DNA of 17,305 nucleotides. Origin: JBEIVB01 sp040374085 (GTDB lineage: Bacteria; Bacteroidota; Bacteroidia; UBA4408). The stretch is from assembly GCA_040374085.1 (NCBI GenBank), contig JBEIVB010000052.1, forward strand, positions 1 to 17,305, in the 5' to 3' direction. The notes below the pieces were generated by a model. It saw only the letters and a list, made by a program, of their open reading frames with translations. It did not search any database and had not been told where the DNA came from. Position numbers and translations under genes: made by a program. Below, in pieces: positions 1 to 12,400 of this stretch. Position 1 is the stretch's first letter; every line of letters begins with the position of its first letter.

Positions 1-236
1 CCCGGAGCGGTATAGGTGGGCACGTATGTATAGCGAGCATCCTGAAACTCGAAGCCTTGCCGAAGGAGACGTTTAAACCCTCCTTCTGAGAACTTGGAAT
101 AAAAACGATGTACATAATCGGCACGCATTTGATCGACCACTATGCCCACCAACAGGCGGGGAGGCGAGGCCATAGCCTGGCCTGCGATGATGCAAACCCA
201 AGCACACAAGCAACGAAAAAACAAAGACGGTTTCAT
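1..236 (-). CDS. PafA-like alkaline phosphatase family protein, N-terminal part (cut by window edge)
   Basis: Seen: a 78-codon open frame running off the left edge. The start is well fixed, because the first ATG (236-234) follows an in-frame TGA (242-240) by one codon. Residues 1-23 form a signal peptide with an AMA|SP-type cleavage site. Mature sequence follows with LLVGIVVDQMR (28-38), DYVHRFY (40-46), EGGFKRLL (51-58) and YVPTYTAPG at the edge. Known: this pattern fits the Bacteroidota PafA branch of the alkaline phosphatase superfamily, which are periplasmic or exported phosphate monoesterases using two zinc ions and a Thr nucleophile. By that comparison D35 is a predicted metal ligand and T76, in YTAPG, the predicted nucleophile. 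Families of this type run to roughly 500-550 residues, so about 15% is visible. Substrate cannot be judged; paralogues acting on other phosphoesters are possible. It lies 171 bp downstream of the giant gene, beyond a stem-loop, so separate transcription is plausible. Confidence 0.85.
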   Translation of the reverse strand, partial: MKPSLFFRCLCAWVCIIAGQAMASPPRLLVGIVVDQMRADYVHRFYSKFSEGGFKRLLRQGFEFQDARYTYVPTYTAP

Positions 237-240
237 GCCT

Positions 241-248
241 CAAAGATA
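241..248 (-). promoter_or_regulatory. Candidate Bacteroidota -7 box (TATCTTTG) just upstream of the phosphatase start
   Basis: The minus strand reads TATCTTTG, an exact match to TAnnTTTG, ending 4 bases before the ATG at 236. Transcription from it would begin at or very near the ATG and give a leaderless or almost leaderless message. No TTG is found at the usual -33 distance, which weakens the call. No other TAnnTTTG match was seen between 249 and 407. Confidence 0.3.
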
Positions 249-340
249 CACCTATGGCTGAGGGACTTATGGATGGGTATGGCCATTTTTTTTGTGGGGG
301 GCTCACCCACCCTGCCGCCGTAAATGAGTCCTAAACGAAA

Positions 341-379
341 GAAGGTGGTGCAACGCTTTTCAACGCTTACACCACCTTG
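341..379 (-). terminator. Stem-loop downstream of the giant gene, probable terminator
   Basis: A perfect 9-bp inverted repeat, AAGGTGGTG (342-350) and CACCACCTT (370-378), encloses a 19-base loop. On the minus strand it starts about 30 bases after the TAA of the giant gene and is followed by the moderately T-rich CTTTCGTTT (340-332). The loop carries the hexamer GCGTTG twice, separated by AAAA. The T tract is weak, so the stem could also stabilise a 3' end rather than terminate. Confidence 0.5.
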
Positions 380-407
380 CTCATCGGGCGCAAAATGCGG
401 AAACGGT

Positions 408-3400
408 TTATGGCTCCAGCATGAATTTGCTTTGGTAGCGGATGCCCTCTCCGGTAACCTGAATGAAGTACAAGCCGGATGAAAGCCCCTCTGTAGGCAA
501 CTTAATCGGTACGGCCAGGTTACCTTGGGCAACCATCATCTGGCTGGAAATTGATCTGCCTCGTCCATCGAGCACCTCAATGCGCAATGACTGTTGAGAG
601 GTGGATTCGGTTTTGAGGGCAACCCAAACATCACCCCCGGATTTTGCCGGGTTGGGCCAAATGGTGAGTCCGCCTTCTGCTGCCGTCTGCCAACGAACGG
701 CTTTCCATGGAGTGTATTCCACTTTACCTTGATCGTCTATCCAGATCAACTGGTAATAATTGATGCCTTCTTTAGGGTTGGCATCCAACACGGCATATTC
801 CATAACCTGGTTGACCGTGCCCGCACCTGGCATGGCGGCCACTGTATCGGCCGTGAAACAATCCATAGAGTGCAGCACCTTAAACCACTTGTTACGGGTT
901 TGGCTGGCCACCTTCCAGGTAACATGAACACCTTCGGGTTGTAGTTGGGCATCCCAATGGAGCAAAGTAATGGGTAGGACGGATCCTCCGCCATTTCCGG
1001 TTATATCGCTAAAGCTGTACAACCCATTCCATGTTATGGTGTTGGTTACCATGTTCACATTACCTGCACCCATGGTGTAATTGGAGCCGGAGCCAATGGC
1101 ACCTACCCAACCCGTTCCCACACCGGTTCCGGGGGTAAACTTAAATGGTTGGATCATAGACTCAGAACCTACAACATCGGCATCGGAATATTGGTAGGTA
1201 ACCCCATAACCAAATCCAGATGCAAGCCCCACTTGATCGAGCGTCCAGTAGCGGTTCAAATAATTGAGAGAAGTTCCGATAGATGGATGCGGACCGTTGG
1301 TGACCTTGCCGGTGATGGTGGCACCGTTTTGCCCTCCGAAAAACAACTGCAATGTAATGGGTGAGTAAGTAGCCGCATCACCTACCGGGAAGGGGTAAAC
1401 CCCAATTGAAGGAGTGAAATGGCTAATGTTGGAACCGCTAAGTGTTGCCACATAAGCCGTGCTGCTGCCACCGGAAACGGTAGCTGCCTGCGAGGCCGTA
1501 CCCAACGTTAGGGTTTGGTTTTGAAGGGATAATTTACCCGACGTTAAGGTTAAAGCTTGGGATACCTGGATGTTCTGGTTGTTCAGCACGGTTGCGGTTC
1601 CATTCGAAAGGGCTAGCTCCAACTTAGGCAGTGTCCAGGTTCCTGCATTGGCATTCTGGAGAGTTTGGTTGCCGGATGGGGCAGATAATACAAGCCATTG
1701 ATTGTTGGGGTTAAACGCAACACCGGTTTGTACGTTAAGGTTACCTGCCAATCCTAGGGTGCCACCCAAGGTGAGGTCTCCGCTTAGATTCAAATTACCG
1801 GCCACACTGCGTGGTGCAGCAGCCGTGGTAACGGTGGTTCCGGATTGTATCAACATGTGATGCGGAACACCCAAGCCAGCGGTGGTTCCGCTGCCCGCCC
1901 ATTCTTGACCGGCAGTAAACGAAGTGCCGGTATTATAATTTAGTGTTGATCCTGTAGCATAAACCGGTGGAGAAAGTAAGGAGGCTCCGTTTAAGAAATT
2001 AAGCGTTCCGGATACCTGAAGGTTGCTGTTGGCCGCCACGAGATTCAGGGGTGCACTTAGGTTTAAGGTGGATGTGGGGCGAACCAAAAACGACAACCAA
2101 TTGCTTATGGAAGCAGTTGGTATGGTTAGTGTTTGAGCAACAGAACCGTTAAACAACAACTGCCCGGCGTTTGCTTGCTGGGTAATGCCCGAAGTGTTTA
2201 GGGTTCCATTGAGCGTTACATTACCGTTCACCCAAATTAAGCCACCAAAATTAGAAGCATTGGCAGAACTGCTGTTCCAACTTACGGTGCTTCCGGCAGG
2301 TGCAGTGAAAGTGCCGGTGACAAACAGCTCAGGCCTCGCTCCGGCGTTGTTCCCTGTGCCTGAGGTGAGGGAAAGCATGGTTCTAGAGGTTAGGGAAACG
2401 TTTCCATTCACTTGAACATCGTTTACGCCGGAACCTGTATTCATCAGAAACACAATTTGGCCACCGTTCGTTACCTGGGCACCGCTAATGGAGAGATTTC
2501 CGGCAATGCTGTTAGCAGCCAAGAGATTGCCCCCCAGGGTTTTGGTAATGGAAACTGCATTTGCAGCGCCGGAAATGATTAGGTCGTGGTAAGGGAAAAC
2601 CGCAACAGATTGGGCAGTAGATCCATTATAATCAATGGTGCTTCCGGCAACGGTATAGGCATTGGTGCCCGGTGTAAACGTACCGGAAATGCCTACTGTA
2701 CTGCCATTTGAAAACACCCGTGCACCGGTTGATGAGCTGGTCAAATTATGATAATTGATGGCCCTTATGGTTTGGGAAGGCATCGCAATGGTTCCCGCGT
2801 AATTAAAAGTACCTGTGCCTTTGTTGAGAATTCCGGTATGCGAGTTTTGGCCGGTTACGGTTATGGTACCCGTAGTGAAGGTCAGAGTTCCGGCACCCAT
2901 AAGGTTGGAACCCGCAACCGGTGTAGTAGTGCCCGCCAGATTGATGGAGCGCGAAGAAACATCCAGAACCCCATTCGTGAGGGTTAAATTACCCGTTTGG
3001 GTGATGTTATTCAGCAAACGCGCACCCGAAGGGTTGTTCAACACCAGGTGATGGAAGTTCTCGCCGGCTGTATTGGAACGGTTAATGTTTTGCTGGTTGG
3101 TACCCACCAAATTAACCGTTCCGGTGCTTACAAATGCAGAACCGCTGTTCTCCCAGTTGCCGCGCAGGTTAATGGTGTTGGAACCAGCATTCAAAAGGCA
3201 TTTAACATTCAATATGGTTAAGTTACCTAAAACGTTAATCGTATTGTTGAGCTGAACCGTTTTTAAACTAGAACCGGTGTTGGAAATGTTCAAGTTGAAG
3301 AAAGTTTCATCGGTTGGGTCTGTGATGAGCTGCGTGCCGCTGGTTCGGTTGAATTGAACGGTGCCATTTCCATGTACAAACGTGGCATTGTTGGTCCAAT

Positions 3401-6400
3401 TGCCGCCAATGTTGAGCTGATGGGTTGAACTTGATACCGACAACGTTCCGGCAGAAATCAACAGGTTGTTGACCACATCGAGGTTGCTGAACGTTTGATA
3501 AACAGCACCTCCGTTAAACGTAAGGTTGTAAAAAGCACTTCCTCCTGTGGAGATGGAACGCAAACCCGAGGCGCCGTTAAAGGTAAGGGTTGACAATCCG
3601 GGTGTAAACTGCCCCGAATTCGACCAATTGAGCCCAACGGTGATTACTGAGGTGGATGTTGGGCTCACGGTAATGGAACCTGCACTGGAAACGGAGCCGA
3701 TCACGGTTAGGCCTATGTTGTTGCTGAGGGTGAAGGCAGCACCCGGGAAGATTTGAATTTCGTTGCATATACCAGCTGGTGCAGAACCCAACAAGGGGAA
3801 ATTACCGGAGGCACCAGACACATTCGGAATGTTCACAAAAATGGTTGCATCCGGTGGCGCCGGTACCGGATTGCCTGCGGCATCGTTCCAATTGGCACCG
3901 TTGTTCCAATTGTTATCTGCGGCACCTGTCCAGGTATAAACCGGGTTGGTATAAATCCATAGAATGCTGCCGCTGTTGGCACCATTTGCCGGATTATCGC
4001 TCTCAAATAGGTAACCTGCCAAAAGACCGGTTGCATCCTGGAAGGTAATGACTCCCGAACCCGATAACCTGGTAACATTAGTAGTTGCTCCAATGTTGAA
4101 CGTTACATTGGTTACGGTGAAGTCGGTAAAGTTTTGCTGAAACTGCAGATACGTTCCACCCGACTGTCCGAAGGAGAACTGACCATCGGAGAAATTATTG
4201 GTGGCATGTATGGATGAACCGGGGCGGAAAAGAACGCCGTTTGAATTGACATACTCAATCTGATAAAAACGTGCCGAAATCATTCCCCCTGCATTCACGG
4301 TAATGGAATAATTACCGGTAGACTGCCTGCTTATCCGCGTTAGACTGGATGCGCTTGCCCCAACAGCGCGCAAATGGCCACCGTTGTTAATGAAAACCGA
4401 TGAGCCAGCACCGTTCAGCAAGCGACCATTGGAACCCAAATCGAGCAGCCCGCTTATGGTAAGTGCATCCACACCAACGTTATCACCGTTATACAAGATA
4501 AAGTTGTTGAGGTTGAGGGTACCCTGACTTAGAATCAGGTTGGCATTTGTAGTTAGGTTGTTGCTCACCACATTATAAACCGCTCCTGCATTGGCGTTGA
4601 TGTTTAGCGTGCTGAACGCAGACGCTCCATTGTTAATGGTTAGGGCGGTTGGTTGATTGTTGTTTAAAATCACCGTTCCAGAACGCGGAACAAACACCGA
4701 GTTATTGGTCCAATTTCCGCGAACCGAAAGTTGGAAATTGTTGCTGGTTACATCGAGTGAACCCTGCAGTATGGTTAAGTTTCCTAAAAGCGTAACGGCA
4801 GATGCGAGTTGAAACGTGGAGGCGCCATTTATTACCACATTGTTGAATTGCGAGTTGCCGGTTGTGATGGACCTGGTTCCACTGTTGGAGTTGAAAACCA
4901 CGGTTCCGGTTCCGGGATAGAAGTTACCTGCTGCTGTGTTGGTAAAACTTCCGCCAATGGTAATGGTATCAGCAACGCCGTTACAGAAAATGGTACCCTG
5001 AAGATCTAAGTCTCCGGCGATGGTAACGCCCGAAGGCAGAGTGAGTGGGCCGCTGATGTTCAGCGAAAGGCTGCTGTTGGCATTTAGCTTAAGCTTTCTA
5101 ACCTGTGCCCCATGAACGGTAATGAGGGGTTGATTGGGGGTATTTACAATGAGTGCGTCAATTGAGGAAGTGGGCACTATATTGGGTGTCCAATTTCCGA
5201 TGTTGAACCAATCGGTGCTTACGGCTCCGGTCCATTGAACCTGCACAGGTGGTGTCCATGTGATGCGGTTGAACCCATCGTTCTCGAAAGTGGAGCCAGC
5301 AAAAATACCGTTGTAACCGGTGAAAGTTAGACTACCTGAGTTAACCGTCTTCGCAACGTTTCTGGCACTTCCTCCGGGATTGGTTGCAAAGGTTACATTG
5401 AGAATGGTATGCGTTTGAGCATTATCTACCAGCAGATACGTACCATTGGGTGCACCGTTGGTAAACGTTCCGTCGCTGAAATTCAAGGTATTGTCTATGG
5501 TACCGGTTGAAAGAATACGAATACCCGTTGTATTCATAAACTCAAACAAATAATTAGAGGCTTTTATGTTTCCGTTAACAATGAAATTGTAACGGCCTCC
5601 CGCATTGGTATTTGAAACCCGTGCAATGCTGGTGGATGTTCCCACCACTTCAAGAAAACCGCCATTTTGCACCGTACAGGTGGCCCCATTACCGAGACCC
5701 AATTTCCCGCCCGGGCCAACAATGTAGGTGCCTTGAATGCTGATGGTATTGGCTCCGGCTCCTAAATTCGCCGACAATCCATTACCATCGAAGGTGCCCG
5801 ATTGGAGATTAAAGTTTCCGTTGGTATTTAAAACATCTTGTAAAACAACACCCGAACCATTGGTGGCATTAATGGTGAGGTTGTTCAGCGAAGAGCCATT
5901 GGTTCTCAGCAATGATGTGGAACCGCTGGCGTTGTTCAAAACATAGGTTCCAGATGCAAGGATGTTGCCAGACAAATTCAACATGTCTCGGGCAATGGAA
6001 AGCGTGTTGCCGTTGATGTTGAAGTCTCCGCTTTGAACCCTCAGGCTTCCCAGCATGGTAGCGCTGTTATTGTTGATCTGAACCTGAAGTCCATTTACCC
6101 TGTTAACCGTTAAATCGAAAAAGGTTTTGGTTCCGGAAGTACCAAGATAAATGTATTGAATGCTGCTGTTGGCATTCCCTTGAATGGCACCAGCAGTTCC
6201 GTTGAATACCACCTCGCCTTGGTTACAAAGGAAGGAACCGGTGTTGTTGTTATTAAAGTTGCCTCCCACAAAAAGGGTGTAATTCGAAGTCGTCACATCC
6301 AGCGTAGAGGTGTTTATGGTTAGGTTGCCCTTCACATTTGTACTTCCTGCGAGGCTTTTTGTTGTTGCTGAATTGAGAATCAGGTTGCCGTAGGAAATTG

Positions 6401-9400
6401 GACCAATTTGCTGATTCAAAAGAACATCGTAATAGGTGTTGGAGGTGGTATTCAAATCGTATGCCCCAAAACCGGATGGACAGTTGGCTGCACCTCGGAT
6501 GTATAGGTTGCCGCCGGCTGGCATAAAGAAGGTGCCGAGTCCATTTAAGGAGGAGAGCAACGATGTATTTACATTCAGGTATGCAATGGCCGTACCCATT
6601 GTAAAGTCTCCAAACACACGAACGTTTCCATTCATGATTTTTGCACCGGTGCCTTCTAGTAAAACGTTGTTAAACGTAGCACCGTTGATGTTTTGAGTTC
6701 CATTGCGCCAAAACCTTATGGTTCCGGTATTTTGGGTACAATTTCCCAAACCGGTCCAGGTTGTTCCGGAGAACTGATGGAGATTTCCACCGTCGTTGAA
6801 AGTTCCACCTGCGATAATGGTAACATTTCCACGCAAATCCCAAGTCGAAGAAGGGCCAGCTGCAAACGTAGGTCCTGATCCCACGAGCAAATTACCCATT
6901 ACGCGGCAGGTATCCTGCGTAGTTTTTGTAGCACTTCCGGAAATGGTTAAATTGTTGAAAACGCCGTATGTTATGGTTTGATTTGTGGTACCGCTCAGGT
7001 TAACGGTGCCTCCTGTTCCTGTGTTAAACACTCCACCGGTTTTGGCAAAATTCCCACGCAAGTAATGAATGTAATTTGCGGTATTAGGGAAATAGGTTCC
7101 GGCCTGTAGGGTAAAGTTACCGTAGATGTTAACTATGGAACCGGCAACAAAGAAGGTTGAGTTGCTACCGTTGATCAAGAGGTTTTGAAAAGCAGAGGAG
7201 GCATTCATGCTAATCGTAAGCGAACTGTTCGCACCTATGAATTCGGTGGAAGATCCGCTAACCCCAGTGAAAAAACCACTGGTGCCTACAAACCAAGAAC
7301 CGGAGACGATGATTTTCGATCCTGAAGAACCCATGGACAATATGCCATTGCTTGCCCCCGTGCCAATAAACGCATCGGCTGAAACAGCAAGAGTTCTGCC
7401 ACTTGTAATGGTCAAAAAGCCATTGGTAATGGTCATTGTTTTACACAAACCATTAGCATTGGAAAGAACCGGTGCATTACCAGCGGTAGGTATAATGACG
7501 TTGTTGGTGGTGGTTGGAACAAACGCAGGACTCCAATTGCCTGCCACATGCCAGTCGCTGCTTATGGCTCCAGTCCAAGTAAGGGTTACGGTGAGGGGCC
7601 AACGCAAGTTGCCGGTTAAGGCATTGTTGTCGTCCGATTCATATTGCCATGAACCCAAAACACCGCCAAGTACTTCTGCATATTGAACCGGCGGAGCAAC
7701 GGTACGGCGAACGTTGAAATGCACCCCGATAATAGGCGTTCCGGTAAAATTAAAAGCAACGTTTTGTATGGTGGTGGTTACCGTGCCGTTTAGCAACAGG
7801 TAATACTTAGGAGTGCCAGCGGCGGTATTGATGGAAGACCAACTGCCATCGGAAAAATTGTCTACCGGATCCACCACTGCTCCCGTTTGAACATTAAATC
7901 CGTTATCACCAACGAATTCAATGGTGTAATAACGAGCACGAATGTTGGCACCGGATAAAATGTTTACGTCGTAGCGGTTGTTTGTCGTAGAACGAGTGAG
8001 GCGAGCCGGGAATTGACTGGTTCCTTTCAGCACAAAAGAACCCGATACATTGAAGGTTGAGTTTCCATTGTCGTTGTTGAACCTCAAAATACTGTTTTCC
8101 CCAACAATCAGGGTACCGCCGGATTGAATGGCATGCACTTCAGCCAAGGCATTGTTGCTGCCTAGGGTTAACATGTTGCCGTTCAAATCCAAGGTGGCCC
8201 CAATTCCTATGGTCAACTGCCGATTGAAGGTCATGTTCAAATTGGCGATTTGATAGGTTCTTGCAGTGGAGGTAGATTGGTTGAAAAAAACGTCTCGAAA
8301 AACCGAGTTGCCATTATTAATGGTTTGTGTTGTAGAATTGTTGCTTTCAAAATAAACAGCTTGCGGTGCAGCCGCATTCGTAACAAAGTTTCCTTGGTTC
8401 AACCAACTGCCTGTTAAGAATATGCTGTGGTTGGCTGTGTTTGTGTTAAAGGTAGCATTGCCGCCAATGGTGAAATTGTTAACCACCCAATCCGAATTCA
8501 TCAATACTGTCCTTCCATTTGTTGAAGCGATGGTAACGTCTACAGCAGTAAAGCTTCCGGTTGAAAAAACGGTTTGATTCACATTGCCGGAAAAAATGAA
8601 GCTGGCCGAAGAAGTTAGCCATGTTCCATTGTTTTGAACCGTTCCGGCTATGCTGTGGGTGAAATTGCCCATGTCCACAACTGAACCTGAGTTGATGGTA
8701 AAGGTGGGGGTATAAAGGTTGTTGAACCCGGAAGAAAAATTACCGCCATTGCCTACAAACGTTACGCTTCCGCCGGTTTTGCTAAAAACAATGCTTTGCT
8801 GCAATGTATGATTTGCACCCAGATTTATGGTTTGAACATTGGAACCATTGAAGGTGAAGGCTGCAACAGTGGAAGGAGTGTTGTGCTGAAATACACCATT
8901 GTTGATCCAAGAAGATCCACTAAAATTGATATTGCGATTGGGAACTATTGCAGTAACACCGCTGTTGATGGTAACGTTACCCAAAATGTTGATGGTGTTA
9001 GCAGCCGTTTGAGCAAGGGTTTTTGTGCCTGAGTTGGCGAAAACAAGGTTGTTTAAGTCAAGAGTACCCCCTGAGTTGTCATTCAAAGCTTGCGTGATTC
9101 CATTAAGGGTAATGGTTGTTCCCGGGCTTGGGGTATAGGTGCGAATGTCTACCGTGGCGCCAGATGAGGTAATGTTAAAACCGGCGTCTTGGAAAATAGC
9201 ATTCAGCGTGGAGAAAGCTCCGGTAAGAACTATATTTCCTGTTAGGGTAGAATTACCGGTATTCTGTAAGTTCAGGTTGCCATAGGCTGTAACTGTTGAA
9301 ATGATTTGATTTCCTGCACCACCGTTTAAGTTGGTGGTGGAAGTGGTGCTTAAGGTGTACAAACCAAACCCGCTTGGGAATGCCGGAGAAGGATCCAGAA

Positions 9401-12400
9401 GAGCACAATTTAACGTGGCATTTCCCTGAAGATTGAAGGATTTTGATGCAACACCCGTTATGGCGAAATTTTGCATGGTTAAGACTACACCGTTTTGAAC
9501 GGTTAAATCTCCGCTGAAGTTCAAGGGGGCAAATAGCGTTTTAGTTCCGGTGCCTCCTATTACTAGATTATTAAATTCAGGGGTACCAACACCCCCAAAA
9601 CCGGAATAAGCCGCCGGAAAGTTTATGCCCGGCCCATTTAAGACAAGAGTTCCCGTGCTTCCCCACAAAATCCTTCTTCCTCCAACGGGAAAGTTGAACG
9701 CACCTCCCAAGGTAATGCTTCGATTGGTGGCATCCAACTGCGTGTTCACATCTGCAACGGTCAAATATCCTGTGATGTTGATGTTGCCGGACAGTGTTTT
9801 GGTTACGTTAACTGCGGTGATACGGCGCAAGTCGAGATTACCATAGGTGGTTGCAAAAATGGTTTGAGACAAATCGGATTGATACATAACCAAACTGCTG
9901 GGCGACAAACTTACCGTTCCAAAACCCGTTGGGAAATTATTACTACCTTGAATAATAAATGTTGTAGATCCGTTAATGGAAAACTGACCAGAGGGTGTTC
10001 CAGTAACCTGATACACAGAGGTATTCACAGTCCCGCAGCCGGCAGAAATGCTCAGGTTGGCCGCAACGGCAAACCCTCTCAAGAAGGTCTTTGATCCTGA
10101 ATTCCCCAGAACGATGTTATTAAACGTAGTAGGTACGGGTGTTTGTCCGGCAAAGGTTCCGGTTGCAGGAGCTGCTGTAGTATCGATATTTTGGGCTGAG
10201 GTTCCGGTAAACTGTATGGTTCCGGTTCCGGTTTGGGTAAACCCAACGGTAGAATAATTGGTCCAGTTCCCTAAAACGGTTACCAGGTTGTTGCCCCCGT
10301 TGATACCGGAATTTTGTCCAATTCGAACATTGCCTCCGAAGGTTACGCTTCCATTGAGAACTTTTGTAGAGGTTCCAGATGAAACGAAGTTAAAGAATGG
10401 ACCTCCGGTAACATTTTGCGTTCCTCCGGTCTTGTTCATGATTATGCGACCAAAACGTGGAATGAAAACACCCGGTGCAGTATTGTTCCAGTTGCCCCCA
10501 ACGGTGATGTTGTAATTGCTGGTGGAAACATCCAAAGCACCGCCCAAAAGTGAAAAGTTATTTAATGCAGTTAAATCCGAGGCAAGAAAGTAATTTCCGG
10601 AGCCGCTGAAGGTTATATCGAAAAACGGCGATGACCCCGCGCTGATGAAGAAGTTACCCAAACCGCCATTGAAATTTATCTCACCCGAATTAGCGGTGTA
10701 GGTGCCGGTATTGATAAAACTGCCTCCTACGTTCAACGTTGCCGTAGCAGATTGCTGAGCGAGGTTTGCACCAGCCGTTAGGATGTTTATGTTTTCTGAA
10801 ACCTGAAGGGATGAACCCGAGTTGATGGTCAGAGTAATGGTGTTCGCCGAAGAGCTGTTATCCACAATCAATCGATACGCCTGTGCAGCTCCATTGATGA
10901 TGCAGGAGTAGGTGCCGGACAAGGTAGAGCGATCAAGAAAAACGGTGTCGCCTGAATTGGGTATGTTGGGCGGACTCCAGTTTCCGGCAGTAAACCATTG
11001 GTTGTCTCCAGCAGAATTGGTCCAACGCTTGGCAGAGGATGTCCACATAATTTGATTCGCTGGATCCAGTTCAAATGGCGCACCTGCTAGAGATCCGGTG
11101 GAACCATTAAACGTAACCGTACCGGTACCAAGAAGTGAATTTCGTGAAACGTTTCGAGTGGGTCCCGCATTAAAATTCGCCGTGTTTACCGTGAAGTTTG
11201 GCGTAAAATTCCATCCTGTAAGGGTTAGATATGCCGTTCCGGATCCGTTGCTGAATGTTCCATTGGATAAATTGTTGGTGGCATTCAATGTACTGGGATT
11301 TGAAATGGTAAGTCCATTTCCAGTTAATCCATCAATTTGATAATATCGAACAGATAGAGAGCCGGAGTTCTGATTTATGGAGTAACCCGAAACGATGCCG
11401 AGTCCGCTCCTTCCAATGAATGCAGGAGCCAAAGGATTGCCCACCACAATTAAACTTCCACCGTTGTTGTTAACAGCAGCTCCGTTACCCATGAGCAACT
11501 GTGCACCGGCGTCAACCTCCAATGAGGCAGCAGCAGCAATGTTTACGTTGCCCACTCCCGGACTCATCGTTAGGGTTCTGCCGTTTAGCTTGAGCCTTCC
11601 GGTGGTCAGAACCAGAGCACTGTTGTTCGTAGTGGTTAGGTTGTTGTTGATCAAACTATACGTTACCGTTGATGAAGTTGCGGAAACTGTAATCACTCGG
11701 TAAACAGAGGCTGGGAGGCCCGGATCGAAAGAAAGTGATGCGGAAGAACCGTTTAGAAACAACCCTCCTGTACCGTTCATGTTGACCAAATCCGAATTCA
11801 AAAAGTTTCCGCCAACCGTAACGTTCTGGTTAGCAAAAACCAATGATCCGGAGGCAATGGTCAAATTATTTATGATAAAAATATCGTTGGTTGAAAGGGT
11901 ATTGCTTGCTGCGGCGGTACCTGAAATTACAAGATTATAAAATCGTTGTCCTACCCCCGTTCCGCCGGTTACGATTGTTTTCGCACCTCCAATAAAGGTT
12001 ACCGTTCCGGTGTTGCAAAAGAAACGGCCGTTGTTGGTGAAATTTCCCGCAACAAATACGGGCTGGTTTTGATCGGTAACATCGAGACTAATGGTGGAAT
12101 TGATAACCAAGTTGCCCGTAAGCGTGATGGCACCCAGAAGAGTCTTCACTGTTCCCGAAGTACCACCGAAAGTTAGGCTGTTAAATGTGGATGCGCTAAC
12201 GTTTTGGTTCGCCCCATTCAAGGTCACCGTGCTGGTATGGCTGAAGGTTCCTCCAGTGTTGATCCAGTCGCCGGCTACGTTAATGGGCTGAGCACTTGTT
12301 ACCAGTGCGTTGTTGATTAAGAAGTATCCACCAACGTTAAAGGTTCCGGAGTTAAGCGTTTTTGAACCCGAGCCGCTGAAAACCAGGTTGTTGAAAAGAG

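Noticed and set aside
286..310. A run of eight T next to a GTGGG...CCCAC inverted repeat, resembling a terminator
   Set aside because: The T run precedes the stem on the plus strand and reads as A on the minus strand, so it has the wrong order for an intrinsic terminator in either direction.
233..532. A 99-codon minus-strand frame spanning the end of the giant gene and the gap
   Set aside because: It overlaps the sorting domain and the terminator-like stem in another frame, and its content is typical shadow coding.
7207..7686. A 159-codon plus-strand open frame inside the giant gene
   Set aside because: It is antisense to the repeat protein and is rich in Val, Pro, Leu and Met, as expected from the reverse complement of Asn/Thr/Gly codons. 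No domain or promoter was seen; the many similar antisense frames across 1149-14358 were rejected for the same reason.
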